DNA of 64,000 bases from positions 6,177,214 to 6,241,213 of the forward strand of contig NC_047080.1 in the NCBI RefSeq assembly GCF_902459465.1, in the 5' to 3' direction. Numbering within the stretch: position 1 is the first letter of the stretch; every line of letters starts with the position of its first letter. Below, piece by piece: positions 54,554 to 64,000 of the stretch. Source of the stretch: Asterias rubens (Eukaryota > Echinodermata > Asteroidea > Forcipulatida > Asteriidae). The notes under the pieces are model-generated. The model saw nothing but the letters and a program-made list of their open reading frames with translations. It had not been told where the DNA came from and ran no database searches. The position numbers and the translations under genes are program-made.

Positions 54554-55017
54554 TCAAATGGAATTTCCAACATGTTGGTGGATCCAGTTAATGTATTTGG
54601 AAAGCTTTGTGTAAAATCCATATCTGCCTTCCTGTGCACATCCTTCACCCCAGCTAACAATACCTATTTGTACCCATCGTTTAGTCCCGTCACTCATTAA
54701 AAGTTCCCTCACGACTGGTCCCCCAGAGTCCCCTTCGCATGCATCCTGGCCACCCTGTAAATAGCCAGCACAAAATGATACATTTTCTTTGAAATCCAAT
54801 TCACTACTACAAGGATAAGCTTTATCTCTCAAACTTCTTTTACATTCTTCATTGGTGACTACAGGAATTTGAAGTTGTTGGAGGCGATTTGTGGAAGTTT
54901 CGTCATGGCTGTAGTCACACTTGTCAGAGTCTTTTATAAGAGATATGTCATATGGTTCTGTCACACCCCAGCCTGTCACATATGGATCTACACCACGCGG
55001 TGTGTATAGGGATTCCT
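54554..55017 (-). CDS. Factor B-like terminal exon (Ser195)
   Basis: The acceptor TTTCGTTAG precedes AGGAATCC. It encodes [51 protein letters not shown] and [20 protein letters not shown], ending HQHVGNSI and TGA (54556-54554). It carries catalytic Ser195, Asp189 and the Cys residues of the standard trypsin disulfides. Confidence 0.94.
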
Positions 55018-58000
55018 CTAACGAAAGAAGAAAAACAACAGCAAATATAACCAATTTTATGCAACTGAACATTCAAATAACAAAACTAAATTTTCTTTAA
55101 TTCTTATTTTGGTGGAAATGCTTTTATTTTGAAAATAGGGAAAGTATTTTTTTGATCAATAAATTGCTTTATAATGCATCTCAAATAACCATTAAGGTTT
55201 TAGTTAATCATGCTGCCTTCATCTTGGTCATGTTCCTCATATCGAATAACAATAATGAATGCTAATAAATGCAAATAGGATCAGGCTTTTTTGTTCTTCT
55301 AGCCTCAGTTTGGTAATCTTTGTATCAATGGGAGCAATTCAAGATGGCTGCACTGTGATGAAGGTCTATTGGACAGACCGTGTTGAGGGTTTGAATCTCA
55401 TGTGATAAAAGGTTGTTGAGCTTACCTGTCATATCTGCTTGTGGCACACAGATAGTCCTTACTTTTGGGCCGAGTGTAGAATTTCCCCTCAATCTCAGAA
55501 GCGCTATATCATTAGCTAAAGATGTTGGTTGGAAATTTTCATGCACTTTATAAGAGTCTTCACCATCAACTTCATATCCTGGATTATCAGCTCGGATTGA
55601 ACTCCTGTCATTGACACCTAAGCAAAGAAATCATCATTTAAGTAACCAGTAGTAAAACCTGGTGGACTAAAGTGTTTCTCATTGCTTCACTGTATACAAA
55701 ACACATGTAGGATACTGTGCAGTTCAAGAGAACCATGCAGTCACAGTGATACAGAGCAATTCAAATACAGAACCCTGCAGTCACAGTGATACAGAGCAAT
55801 TCAAATACAGAACCCTGCAGTCACAGTGATACAGAGCAATTCAAGTAGAGAACCCTGCAGTCACAGTGATACAGAGCAATTCAAATAGAGAACCATGCAG
55901 TCACAGTGATACAGAGCAATTCAAATATAGAACCCTGCAGTCACAGTGATACAGAGCAATTCAAATAAAGAACCCTGCAGTCACAGTGATACAGAGCAAT
56001 TCAAATAGAGAACCATGCAGTCACAGTGATACAGAGCAATTCAAATATAGAACCCTGCAGTCACAGTGATACAGAGCAATTCAAATAGAGAACCATGCAG
56101 TCACAGTGATACAGAGCAATTCAAATATAGAACCCTGCAGTCACAGTGATACAGAGCAATTCAAATATAGAACCCTGCAGTCACAGTGATACAGAGCAAT
56201 TCAAATACAGAACCCTGCAGTCACAGTGATACAGAGCAATTCAAATACAGAACCCTGCAGTCACAGTGATACAAAGCAATTCAAGTAAAGAACCCTGCAG
56301 TCACAGTGATACAGAGCAATTCAAATAGAGAACCCTGCAGTCACAGTGATACAGAGCAATTCAAATAGAGAACCATGCAGTCACAGTGATACAGAGCAAT
56401 TCAAATAAAGAACCATGCAGTCACAGTGATACAGAGCAATTCAAATATAGAACCCTGCAGTCACAGTGATACAGAGCAATTCAAATAAAGAACATGCAGT
56501 CACAGTGATACAGAGCAATTCAAATACAGAACCCTGCAGTCACAGTGATAAAGAGCAATTCAAGTAGAGAACCATGCAGTCACAGTGATACAAAGCAATT
56601 CAAATAGAGAACCCTGCAGTCACAGTGATACAGAGCAATTCAAATAAAGAACCCTGCAGTCACAGTGATACAGAGCAATTCAAATACAGAACCCTGCAGT
56701 CACAGTGATACAGAGCAATTCAAATACAGAACCCTGCAGTCACAGTGATACAGAGCAATTCAAGAAGAGAACCCTGCAGTCACAGTGATACAGAGCAATT
56801 CAAATACAGAACCCTGCAGTCACAGTGATACAGAGCAATTCGAGTAGAGAACCCTGCAGTCACAGTGATACAGAGCAATTCAAATACAGAACCCTGCAGT
56901 CACAGTGATACAGAGCAATTCAAATAGAGAACCATGCAGTCACAGTGATACATAGCAATTCAAATACAGAGCCATTCAGTCACAGTGTACAGAGCAATTC
57001 AAATACAGAACCCTGCAGTTACAGTAATACAGAGCAGTTCAAATAGAGAACCCTGCAGTCACAGTGATACAGAGCAATTCAAATAGAGAACCCTGCAGTC
57101 ACAGTGATACAGAGCAATTCAAATACAGAACCCTGCAGTCACAGTGATACAGAGCAATTCAAATACAGAACCCTGCAGTCACAGTGAAACAGAGCAATTC
57201 AAATAGAGAGCCCTGCAGTCACAGTGATACAGAGCAATTCAAATAGAGAACCCTGCAGTCACAGTGATACAGAGCAATTCAAATACAGAACCCTGCAGTC
57301 ACAGTGATACAGAGCAATTCAAATGGGGTCAAAATTTACCTGTATACACCCTTATGCTATGCCAAGACTTGCCTTCCAGGCAATGAGCTGCAGTAAGAAC
57401 CCAATTTGGAGCAATGATGGTGCCACCACAGAAGAATTTTTTCTGTAATATAAAAACAAATATAAATTTTTCAGATTGAAACCTTTTCACAATTGGCAGT
57501 ATGCATAATTAGGATTGATACATAAGCAAGCCTACAGGTAACACTGTTCCAGTGTTTTCAAAGTATCTCACATTTTACTGCATATAACCTACATAACAAC
57601 CATTTCTATTGTCACATTATGTTCATACCACATTATGTTGGCTTTGTCACCAGAACTGGACTTCAAAAAACATCTCAAAAAGCTTTAAAAAATTGTGCAA
57701 CAAGTGTGTTTTTCTTTCATTATATTCTTGCAACTTTGATGACCAAATGAGCCCAAATTTTCACAGATTTGTAAATTTATGCCTTCATGTACAATGTATG
57801 TGATGATAAACCAAGTGAGACTACTGGTCTTTGACAATTACCAAACATCTGTCAAGTTCCTTTAACATCAGAAGAAGCTTCCGTCAGCAGTTTTCATAAA
57901 GACCTCCTCCCCACTCCCAACCCCCTCCCCACTCCCAACCCCCTCCCCCTCTCTTTGGCGTGCTAATTGCGCTACAATCAGAGCATTAAAGAAAGATCCC

Positions 58001-61000
58001 ATTTTCCTTTGTGCCAGTAGCTATCGGTGTTATTTGCTGTTTTGTAGCGCAGCACAGCGAAACAGCTCTTATTTTCGTTAAAGTTTTAAAAACAATGTGT
58101 CTGTCAGAACACAGTAAGTCATTGAAAGAATGTACAATTTGTTCTTCGCGGCCTTTTGCATGGTTCCTAAAAAGCAACTGCAATGAAACTTTCAGTGATG
58201 AAAGGCAATGGTGCAATGATCATCACAAAAAAAGGATGTCATTATGACGTCATCACCTGGCACGTGATGTCATCTTAAAAAAACACTATTTTAAATATAG
58301 GTTTTCCTGGCCAATTTCAGCAAAAAATCATGCAATTTCATTATTAAACATGCATTCAAATTCACGCATTTCCCCTAATCCTCTCAAACTAGGGTTTCTT
58401 TTTAGCTCTTAATGCACTGGTTTTCGTGCACACACCATTGCATTTTTCTCGTTCAGATTCGCTTAGTCATTCTATTTCATTTATAGTAATTCAAGACTAC
58501 ACTTTGACCACTCTTAAGTTGGATTTCTACTACCTATTTACAATTGATGCATTCAAATTAGGACTCACCGAAGCAATCATGATTTTGCTGCTAGTTTGAG
58601 TTTTCTTTTTCATTAATGGCAACAAATTTCAACTCCTTTATATTCAAATTAAAGATGAGTTATGGCTTTATGAGTAAACTGGAAATTCAAGCTCCTTTAC
58701 TACCACACAAGTTGTCCTTTGTAAAGAGGTGTTTCCATGCACTTTACATTATATTTACATAATGTTTTTGTTTTTTTATTGAAATAATTGTTCCTTTTGC
58801 TTTGTTACCCTTAAAGTTAAAGCCTGTATCCGATAACTTTGAAATGAAAACTAAATATTTTGCTTTTGACTTGAGATTTTGTTGCACTGGTATTTATGTT
58901 GTTTGTTGTCTTTGTTCTGCTAATGTCCGAACATGTCAAATTAGAAGTTAACAAGTTATTTTAAGGAAACAAAAAGCTTAAAATTATAAGGGGTCGTTAT
59001 TAAATTTGAAAACAAATTAATCTCAATGTTATCTTGCTCTGTACCGACCAAGGGCATCCATTGTTCATTCAAAACCGTTGGGCTTAAACGTCAAACCAGT
59101 GTAGAAATGAGTTTTCCCTGAAAGTATCTGCCTTTATAATAGGCAGCAACGAATGAGTATAAGCACATAACATAGAATTTAAATGCAAACATTTGGAAAA
59201 TGTTTACCCATTAATGAAATTGAATGGTTGACCAGCTTTTGCTTTAACGAAAATGAAAGAGTCTTGCGGCCTGATGAAATTGAATGATTTTTTTTGACCA
59301 GTGAATGCTTTGTTGAAATTGAATTTTTCTTTTTGTGCATTCATTTTCAAAACGAAATTGAATCTGCCAGGAGTTAAAATTAATGGATTTTTGTTGAAAT
59401 TGACCAGGAAAACCTCTAGCGGCAGGTTGAAAACTCTTCAAAATCATCATATTTGGGAAGTTTCAGATTAATATGTCATTCGTGGGTCACGTGACGTGAC
59501 ATTGAAGGTGCACTTTTGAAGTCGTGTAACTCTCAAAGTAAAGATAGGATCGTGTTTAAACTTTGTAGGTTTTTAGATATTGCCAATTTTTTTTAAATTG
59601 TGGAATGCCATTATGTTGAATCAACACATGATTTGTTATGAATTTATTTCATTTTGGCCCTTTAAGTCATGAATTGCAGACTGAACATGGTATAATCAAG
59701 TTATTTTTTTAAATAGACTGGATTGGTCAAACTGCTTTAAATACAAGAAAAATTTGAATTCAGTTGAGAAATTTGAAAATTTTATTAACGAAACAGCTAC
59801 GTATGTGCCCAAATGCAATCATGTCTAGTTATTAAGTGCTTTACATGCCATAGTCAGGAAGTTATAATTTGTATCTAGTCTTGTCTCTGTTGTTGGTTTA
59901 ATGAACTAAAAGGCCACTTCTTATGGATAACTTTAAACAACTCTGGCTGGACCTTTCTTGTTATTGTAAGATGTCCAGTTTCTGGGCTCTAAGTTAGAAT
60001 GTACCTGACCGAATTCTTCTTTGTAGATGGCAACTTGCCAGGGCCATTGATATAATGGTGCATTATCTCCACCTGATATTCTTCCCTTGGATTGTACTGC
60101 GTTTGTTGGACCACCATTGTAACCACATTCAGAATAATCTGTAATTAATCAATATTCAGACAGTTTTAAGGCATTGGACACTATTGGTAATACACGAAAT
60201 AATTGTTAGCTTAAAAATGTACTTGGTAACGAAACGAGCAATGGAGAGCTGTTGAAAGTAAATAACCATGTGAGGAATGGCTCCATCGGAAGTAAAGTAG
60301 TTTTTGAGAAATAAATAATTTCTCACTGAAATATTTGAATTGGATCTGAGACCTCAGCTGAGGTCTCAAAATCAAGCATCTGAATCACACAACTTGTGTG
60401 ACAAGGGTGTTATTTTCTTCCATTATTATCTCGCAACTTCAACGACCAATTGAGTTCAAATTTTCACAGGTTTGTTATTTAAATGCATCTGTTGAGTTAC
60501 AAGTGAGAAGACTGGTCTTTGACAAAGGTGTCCAGTGTCTTTAAGCTATTGGTCAAAAGGCTATAATCACATGTATGTCTACCTGTTATGTTTAAGAACA
60601 TAATTGTCACAACTCGGTGTAATATAAAAGAGTTGGACATTATGTATAGGATAATGCCCGAGGTGCGCGCCATTTGTACCCCTGAATGGCGCGTTCACCA
60701 AGGGCAATATGCGACTTAACCCACACCTGTGACGTCATGCTATTGATAAAATCGCTACATTTTTGTGCACGAATGGTGCGTTATTGTTTAATTTTTAAGT
60801 CAATTGTTTGCATGTATTATGTAAGCTTTTTCACTCCAGTCAACACCACTGGTGGTGCGTGAACATGGTATATGGACGAAGACCAACATTCAGGAAATAC
60901 GCTCGTTCCTTCGACAGTATGTGGCATCATTTATCAGGAGCGAAAGTGGCAGCAGAAAAATGATTGTTTTTTGACTCAAAGTAAACTTAGTCAAGTGATA

Positions 61001-63876
61001 GAAAGTGACTACGACACAGATGATGTTGTAGCCGACTTGCTCGGTCTACAAAAAACCCAAAAGGTTAAGATAAAAGAAGTGACCTACTGTACAAGACTGT
61101 AGTTTAAGATTATTTCTGACTTAAAACCTTGATTAACAAATTTTATTATGGTATTGAAACAAGTATCTTTGCAAACTTAATGTTGAGGGAGCTTACTCAC
61201 TTACCATGTTATTGTATGATAAATTAAGCAGTTTGAATTAATTTAAGAGAGTAGGCCTACTGGTTAAGTTAACTTGATTTATCTGAGAAAAGGCCTGCTT
61301 AAATGACTGTTGTAGATAAGTTACATTTTTTTAACATCTCAGCTAAATAATAATTTAACAATGTAGCTGTTCACTAACTTGTGGAAAGTCTTTACGATCA
61401 TTTTGTAATACATGCGTAGTTCTAACTTGTGTACACAACAAAATATGGTCTATGGCGTCATTTACTCTTACTATTCCTTAACTTTATAATGACAGTTTCA
61501 CCAGTTTGCACAATGGGTGAATAGTTGTGTACCCATCGCCCCATTCGTGCAAAATAATGGAGCGATTTAACAATAGCATGACATCACAGGTGTGGGTTAA
61601 GAATAATTTAAAATATATATACCCGGCTCTTCTGTGTTGAATCTTCTGTGTTGAGTCACTTTATTTGGCCTGCCCCTGTTTACAATTTTCATAACTTCCC
61701 ACTACTTGAAATCACTTTAAATTCAATACTAGTTTGGCCATGAAAAAAACCCATTTATTCTGCAGAAGTTCTACGGTGAAAAGTGTCAGTTTAGGTGGCA
61801 CTAGATAACCTACCAAGTTTTTGCTCTGTTATAGTCTGGACTAGCAGATTGAGCTCGTTGTAGTTTGCAATTAGAAACAAGTGTTCACTGAGTGGCTTTG
61901 ATGCTATGTCTTGTAGCTCGGATTTGTCTACTTCATATGTCACTCCAATGCAGTGGATTTGAACTTTGTAATCTTCTCGAAGTATCCTAGCTTGATGTTT
62001 AGGAATAGCTTCACTTGCTCCCGTGTTAGTGTGACCTGAAATATGCGTAGGAAGTATTAATCAATAGGCAAAAATACCTCATAGTATTTTTCAAATGGTT
62101 TACACAAATCTGCTCGCTTAGTTAAAAAGAGACTTCAAAATCTGACAAAGCCGGTCACAATCACATTCATACACAGTAGTTGCAAGAACTGGATTCAAAA
62201 GAGAATGATGTAAGTTAACAAGTTCTCGGTATGAAATTGTATACCAATAGAAGTTTATGTTATTTTCCAATTACCAACAGAATGGCATGAGTAGTGTTCA
62301 CAAGCACATCCTTCTCTACAAGTCCTGCCAAAATGATGGAAATCAATGACAGTAACTCTTTAACATTTTAAAACAAGTCATACTTTTGTCAAACTTATAA
62401 GTGCCCATTATGGTTGTGAATGGTGAGAGCTTAATGAATCAAATTCTTATAACTAAGATCATCAAAAAACTGAAAACATTTCAAACTCTAGGTATTTGAT
62501 AACTTAAACATGTGTTTTCAACTGGCAGACTTGGGTCAAATGGGTATTATCAATAATAAGTTCACAGTTTGTGAGTCATCAACAATAAGCTTGATTTTAG
62601 GATGACATCACCACAGCAGTGCCATTAAGTTTGACAGATCTTACTCTGTGTGTAAAGTTTGAAGAGGTTATGTGAGATTGGAAAAGTGTCTTTGTTAGCG
62701 GACACCAATACTCAAATTTGACTGATGTTAAAGGGGTTTATTTATGACAAGTGTACTAACCAAGCATAACAACATCTTGAATGGAGACGACATTGCATGG
62801 TCAAAAAGATGTTTAAAGCATCCATTTTGCATAATGCGTAAATCAGTAAACGTATAAACAAAACTGTATCAGTTCTTTGCGTTGTCAATGTGGGTCAACG
62901 TTAACAGATGCTTTAATATCCAGTTTTGACCAGAAATACAGATCAAAATTGCATCATCTCTGTGCAAAGTAAAATTGATTGAATGATAGGTTGTTCTTGA
63001 GACATAAACTTTTGGTTTGAATGGGAAGACAAGTTCAAATTGGGCTCATGCATAAAGCATTTATTAAATATTCAAAGTTTGTTTACACCTGATGACATTA
63101 TGTTTGAACTTTTGGGTACCATGGAAATAACAGATTGATAAGCACCTACTACTTTGGGGAAGGGGCTTAACATAAAAGTATGAGCTTAAAAGCATTGGCA
63201 TTATTGTTAACTGTCAAAGACCAGTATTCTAACTTGGTGTTTCTCAACATATGCGTAAATTTACAAACCAGTGAAAAGTTTGACTCAATTGGTCGTCGAA
63301 ATTGTGAGAGAATAATAGAAGAAACAACACCCTTATCGCACAAGTTGTGTGCTTTCAGATGCCTTGAATTTGAGACCTTAGCTGTGGTCTCGAATTCAAT
63401 TCAAATACTTTAGTGAGAAATTACTTCTTTCTCAAAAACTACATTACTTCAGAGACAGCCGTTTCTCATAATGTCTTATACTATCAACAGCTCTCTATTG
63501 CTCATTACCAATTAAGTCTTTATACTAAAAGCTATTTTGATTAATTACCAGTGCCTCTAAAGGTTTGACAATTTTGAATGATCCTTAAACGAGGTACAAA
63601 TTCAAAGGACTCGGGAAAGTACTAAGTATACAGTGCTAAATCTACATCAATGTTAAATCTACATCAATGTTAAATCTACATCAATGTTAGGGTAAAAAAA
63701 AAACCATACAAAAACCCAAATACTATTAAATATTGTGGCTGGTTAAAACATACCATCCGAGAAGAGAAAGAGAGCTCTTTTAGCATTGGGACGGTTACGG
63801 CTATTGTACCTCTCAGACAAAGGAATCATGTCAGTGTGGATGTATTGAAGTGCTTTGCCGGTTGCAGTTCCTGTCC
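54554..63876 (-). CDS. Complement factor B/C2-like serine protease (VWA plus trypsin domains), 5'-incomplete
   Basis: Six exons (63876-63754, 62035-61814, 60138-60005, 57442-57340, 55617-55426, 55017-54554) join in phase to 412 codons. Residues 1-110 are the second half of a VWA domain: the MIDAS Thr in TGTATGKAL and Asp in LFLFSDGH are visible, the first MIDAS motif lies outside the window. A linker with one Cys (YSECGYNGG) leads to the trypsin domain: [11 protein letters not shown] activation site, TAAHC (His57), [10 protein letters not shown] (Asp102), [10 protein letters not shown] (Ser195, with Asp at position 189). VWA followed by trypsin is the factor B/C2 layout; such proteins cleave C3 in the C3 convertase. 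Sushi domains expected upstream cannot be seen. A standard activation site and trypsin-like pocket differ from vertebrate factor B. Confidence 0.9.
55426..55617 (-). CDS. Factor B-like exon (Asp102)
   Basis: The acceptor TTGCTTAG precedes GTGTCAATG. It encodes [40 protein letters not shown] and [11 protein letters not shown], ending [19 protein letters not shown] carries catalytic Asp102. Confidence 0.93.
55712..57324. repeat. Minisatellite, 40-bp unit, about 40 copies
   Basis: Unit AGAACCCTGCAGTCACAGTG plus ATACAGAGCAATTCAAATAC, with variation mainly at CC(C/A)TG and at AAATA(C/G/T/A). A few units have single-base indels (about 56492, 56990). It lies in the intron between the His57 and Asp102 exons; the last unit ends 15 bp from the donor of the His57 exon. 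Confidence 0.97.
57340..57442 (-). CDS. Factor B-like exon (His57)
   Basis: The acceptor ATATTACAG precedes AAAAAATTC. It encodes [34 protein letters not shown], ending ACAG|GTAAAT. TAAHC is the catalytic His motif. Confidence 0.94.
57690..57870 (-). repeat. MITE, AGGCAGTGGACACT family, partial
   Basis: GTTTTTCTTTCATTATATTC, GAGCCCAAATTTTCACAGAT and GGTCTTTGACAATTACCAAACATCTGTC match one end of the family in inverted orientation. Confidence 0.7.
57900..59990. other. Factor B-like intron without recognised elements
   Basis: A small C-rich direct repeat (CCACTCCCAACCCCCTCC, about 57909-57945) and a patch with six copies of GAAATTGA(AT) (59215-59405) are the only structure noticed. No exon evidence. 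Confidence 0.4.
60005..60138 (-). CDS. Factor B-like exon (linker and activation site)
   Basis: The acceptor TTAATTACAG precedes ATTATTCTG. It encodes [19 protein letters not shown] then [20 protein letters not shown], ending GGTCAG|GTACAT. R/ISGG corresponds to the R/IVGG activation site of trypsin-like zymogens; PWQV follows as expected. Confidence 0.92.
60166..60544 (-). repeat. MITE, AGGCAGTGGACACT family, next to a protease acceptor
   Basis: TTAA at 60166-60169 with GGCATTGGACACTATTGGTAA and, at the other end, GGTGTCCAGTGTCT+TTAA (60541-60544). It ends 26 nt upstream of the acceptor dinucleotide region of the exon at 60138 in the transcript direction. Confidence 0.88.
60720..61596. mobile_element. 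piggyBac-like TTAA element
   Basis: TTAA (60716-60719) precedes CCCACACCTGTGACGTCATG; the right end CATGACATCACAGGTGTGGG is followed by TTAA (61597-61600). The inverted repeats extend about 37 bp (TGCTATTG..TAAAATCGCT / AGCGATTTAACAATAGCA). The TTAA target and CCC/GGG ends are piggyBac features. It contains a 76-codon ORF (60872-61102). Confidence 0.8.
60872..61102 (+). CDS. Small ORF inside the piggyBac-like element, function unknown
   Basis: 76 aa starting [19 protein letters not shown] and ending [12 protein letters not shown]. It has an acidic centre ([17 protein letters not shown]). I recognise no domain. It could be the remnant of a transposase N-terminus, often acidic in piggyBac, or a chance ORF. 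No splice sites assign it to a host gene. Confidence 0.3.
   Translation: MDEDQHSGNTLVPSTVCGIIYQERKWQQKNDCFLTQSKLSQVIESDYDTDDVVADLLGLQKTQKVKIKEVTYCTRL
61814..62035 (-). CDS. Factor B-like exon (VWA C-terminal half)
   Basis: The acceptor ATATTTCAG precedes GTCACACT. It encodes [59 protein letters not shown], ending CTTG|GTAGGT. The G-V-x-(8-10)-L-x-x-I-A-S-x-P pattern with HLF(x)4NY is the usual end of a VWA domain of factor B type. Confidence 0.9.
62100..63180. other. Factor B-like intron, no recognised elements
   Basis: AT-rich sequence without splice-supported exons or clear inverted termini. Confidence 0.4.
63186..63562 (+). repeat. MITE, AGGCAGTGGACACT family
   Basis: TTAAAAGCATTGGCATTATTG at the start, CAAAGACCAGTATTCTAACTTGG and GTTGTGTGCTTTCAGATGCC inside, and TTAATTACCAGTGCCTCTAAAGG at the end. 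It is followed by a SINE-tail remnant with TCAATGTTAAATCTACA repeated three times (about 63640-63690). Confidence 0.82.
63754..63876 (-). CDS. Factor B-like exon (VWA MIDAS)
   Basis: The acceptor TGTCAACAG precedes GGACAGGAAC. It encodes [20 protein letters not shown] and [13 protein letters not shown], ending GGATG|GTATGT. The Thr of TGTAT and the Asp of FSDG are MIDAS metal ligands. The upstream exon is outside the window. Confidence 0.91.
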
Positions 63877-64000
63877 CTGTTGACAAAATAGGATAACTTT
63901 ATTTGATATTGAATGGGCGTGTTGTTATATACATTAATTTTTGTGTCACATGTGTGTTATCAGGCAATGAGGATTAGCCATGTTTGTCTCGGTAAAAAAA

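Noticed and set aside
54554..55072. Terminal protease exon as an independent secreted protease starting at 55072
   Set aside because: The apparent signal peptide is intron sequence. The acceptor at 55018 and matching phase join it to the Asp102 exon, and alone it would lack His57 and Asp102.

Overview
This is a eukaryotic, AT-rich, intron-rich and repeat-dense window from an invertebrate animal. The gene set (ANAPC2, SURF2, a VWA–trypsin protease of the complement factor B/C2 type) points to a deuterostome. The repeat style (STR/L2-like LINEs with a 2A-like motif, TTAA-flanked MITEs ending in AGGCAGTGGACACT, tRNA-headed SINEs) suggests an echinoderm, and I think a sea star; the species assignment is inference. 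No bacterial features, CRISPR arrays or operons are present.

Genes were assembled exon by exon from splice sites, matching intron phases and family motifs. (1) 1033-1245 (+): last coding exon of ANAPC2, entering from the left edge; its preceding intron carries an antisense LINE. (2) 29646-12154 (-): a complete nine-coding-exon MetX/CysA-family serine/homoserine O-acyltransferase of 498 aa with a mitochondrial-type leader and an intact Ser-Asp-His triad. (3) 33292-53123 (+): complete SURF2 in six exons, 250 aa. (4) 63876-54554 (-): the last six exons of a factor B/C2-like protease, VWA domain followed by a trypsin domain; its N-terminus lies beyond the right edge. ANAPC2 and the acyltransferase converge, the acyltransferase and SURF2 diverge from a shared GC-rich promoter at about 33 kb, and SURF2 and the protease converge.

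Most of the DNA is introns and intergenic repeats. About 1.3-12 kb holds MITEs and foldbacks, plus a nearly full-length but dead LINE (7.1-10.65 kb) whose ORF1 has a 2A-like DIAVNPGP. At 13.9-17.8 kb a satellite of 83-bp units fills the last intron of the acyltransferase; each unit copies the 3' end of exon 8 together with its 5' splice site. A truncated LINE split this array. At 18-32 kb are acyltransferase introns with SINEs, foldbacks and a Harbinger-like insertion whose empty site is also in the window. SURF2 intron 1 (33.4-38.2 kb) holds nested hairpins, a GTCGCCCCC cluster, degenerate telomere-type repeats, a 31-bp minisatellite and a LINE relic. SURF2 intron 4 holds a tyrosine-recombinase retroelement relic (about 43-45.4 kb). 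SURF2 intron 5 holds a 1.74-kb element with eight scattered copies of GGTGTCGGACGTAC and a 70-bp tandem array. The protease introns hold a 40-bp minisatellite ending 15 bp from a splice donor and a TTAA-flanked piggyBac-like element with a small ORF.

The four genes are unrelated in function (ubiquitin ligase, amino-acid acyl transfer, nucleolar protein, innate immunity); only the divergent acyltransferase/SURF2 pair is likely to share regulation.
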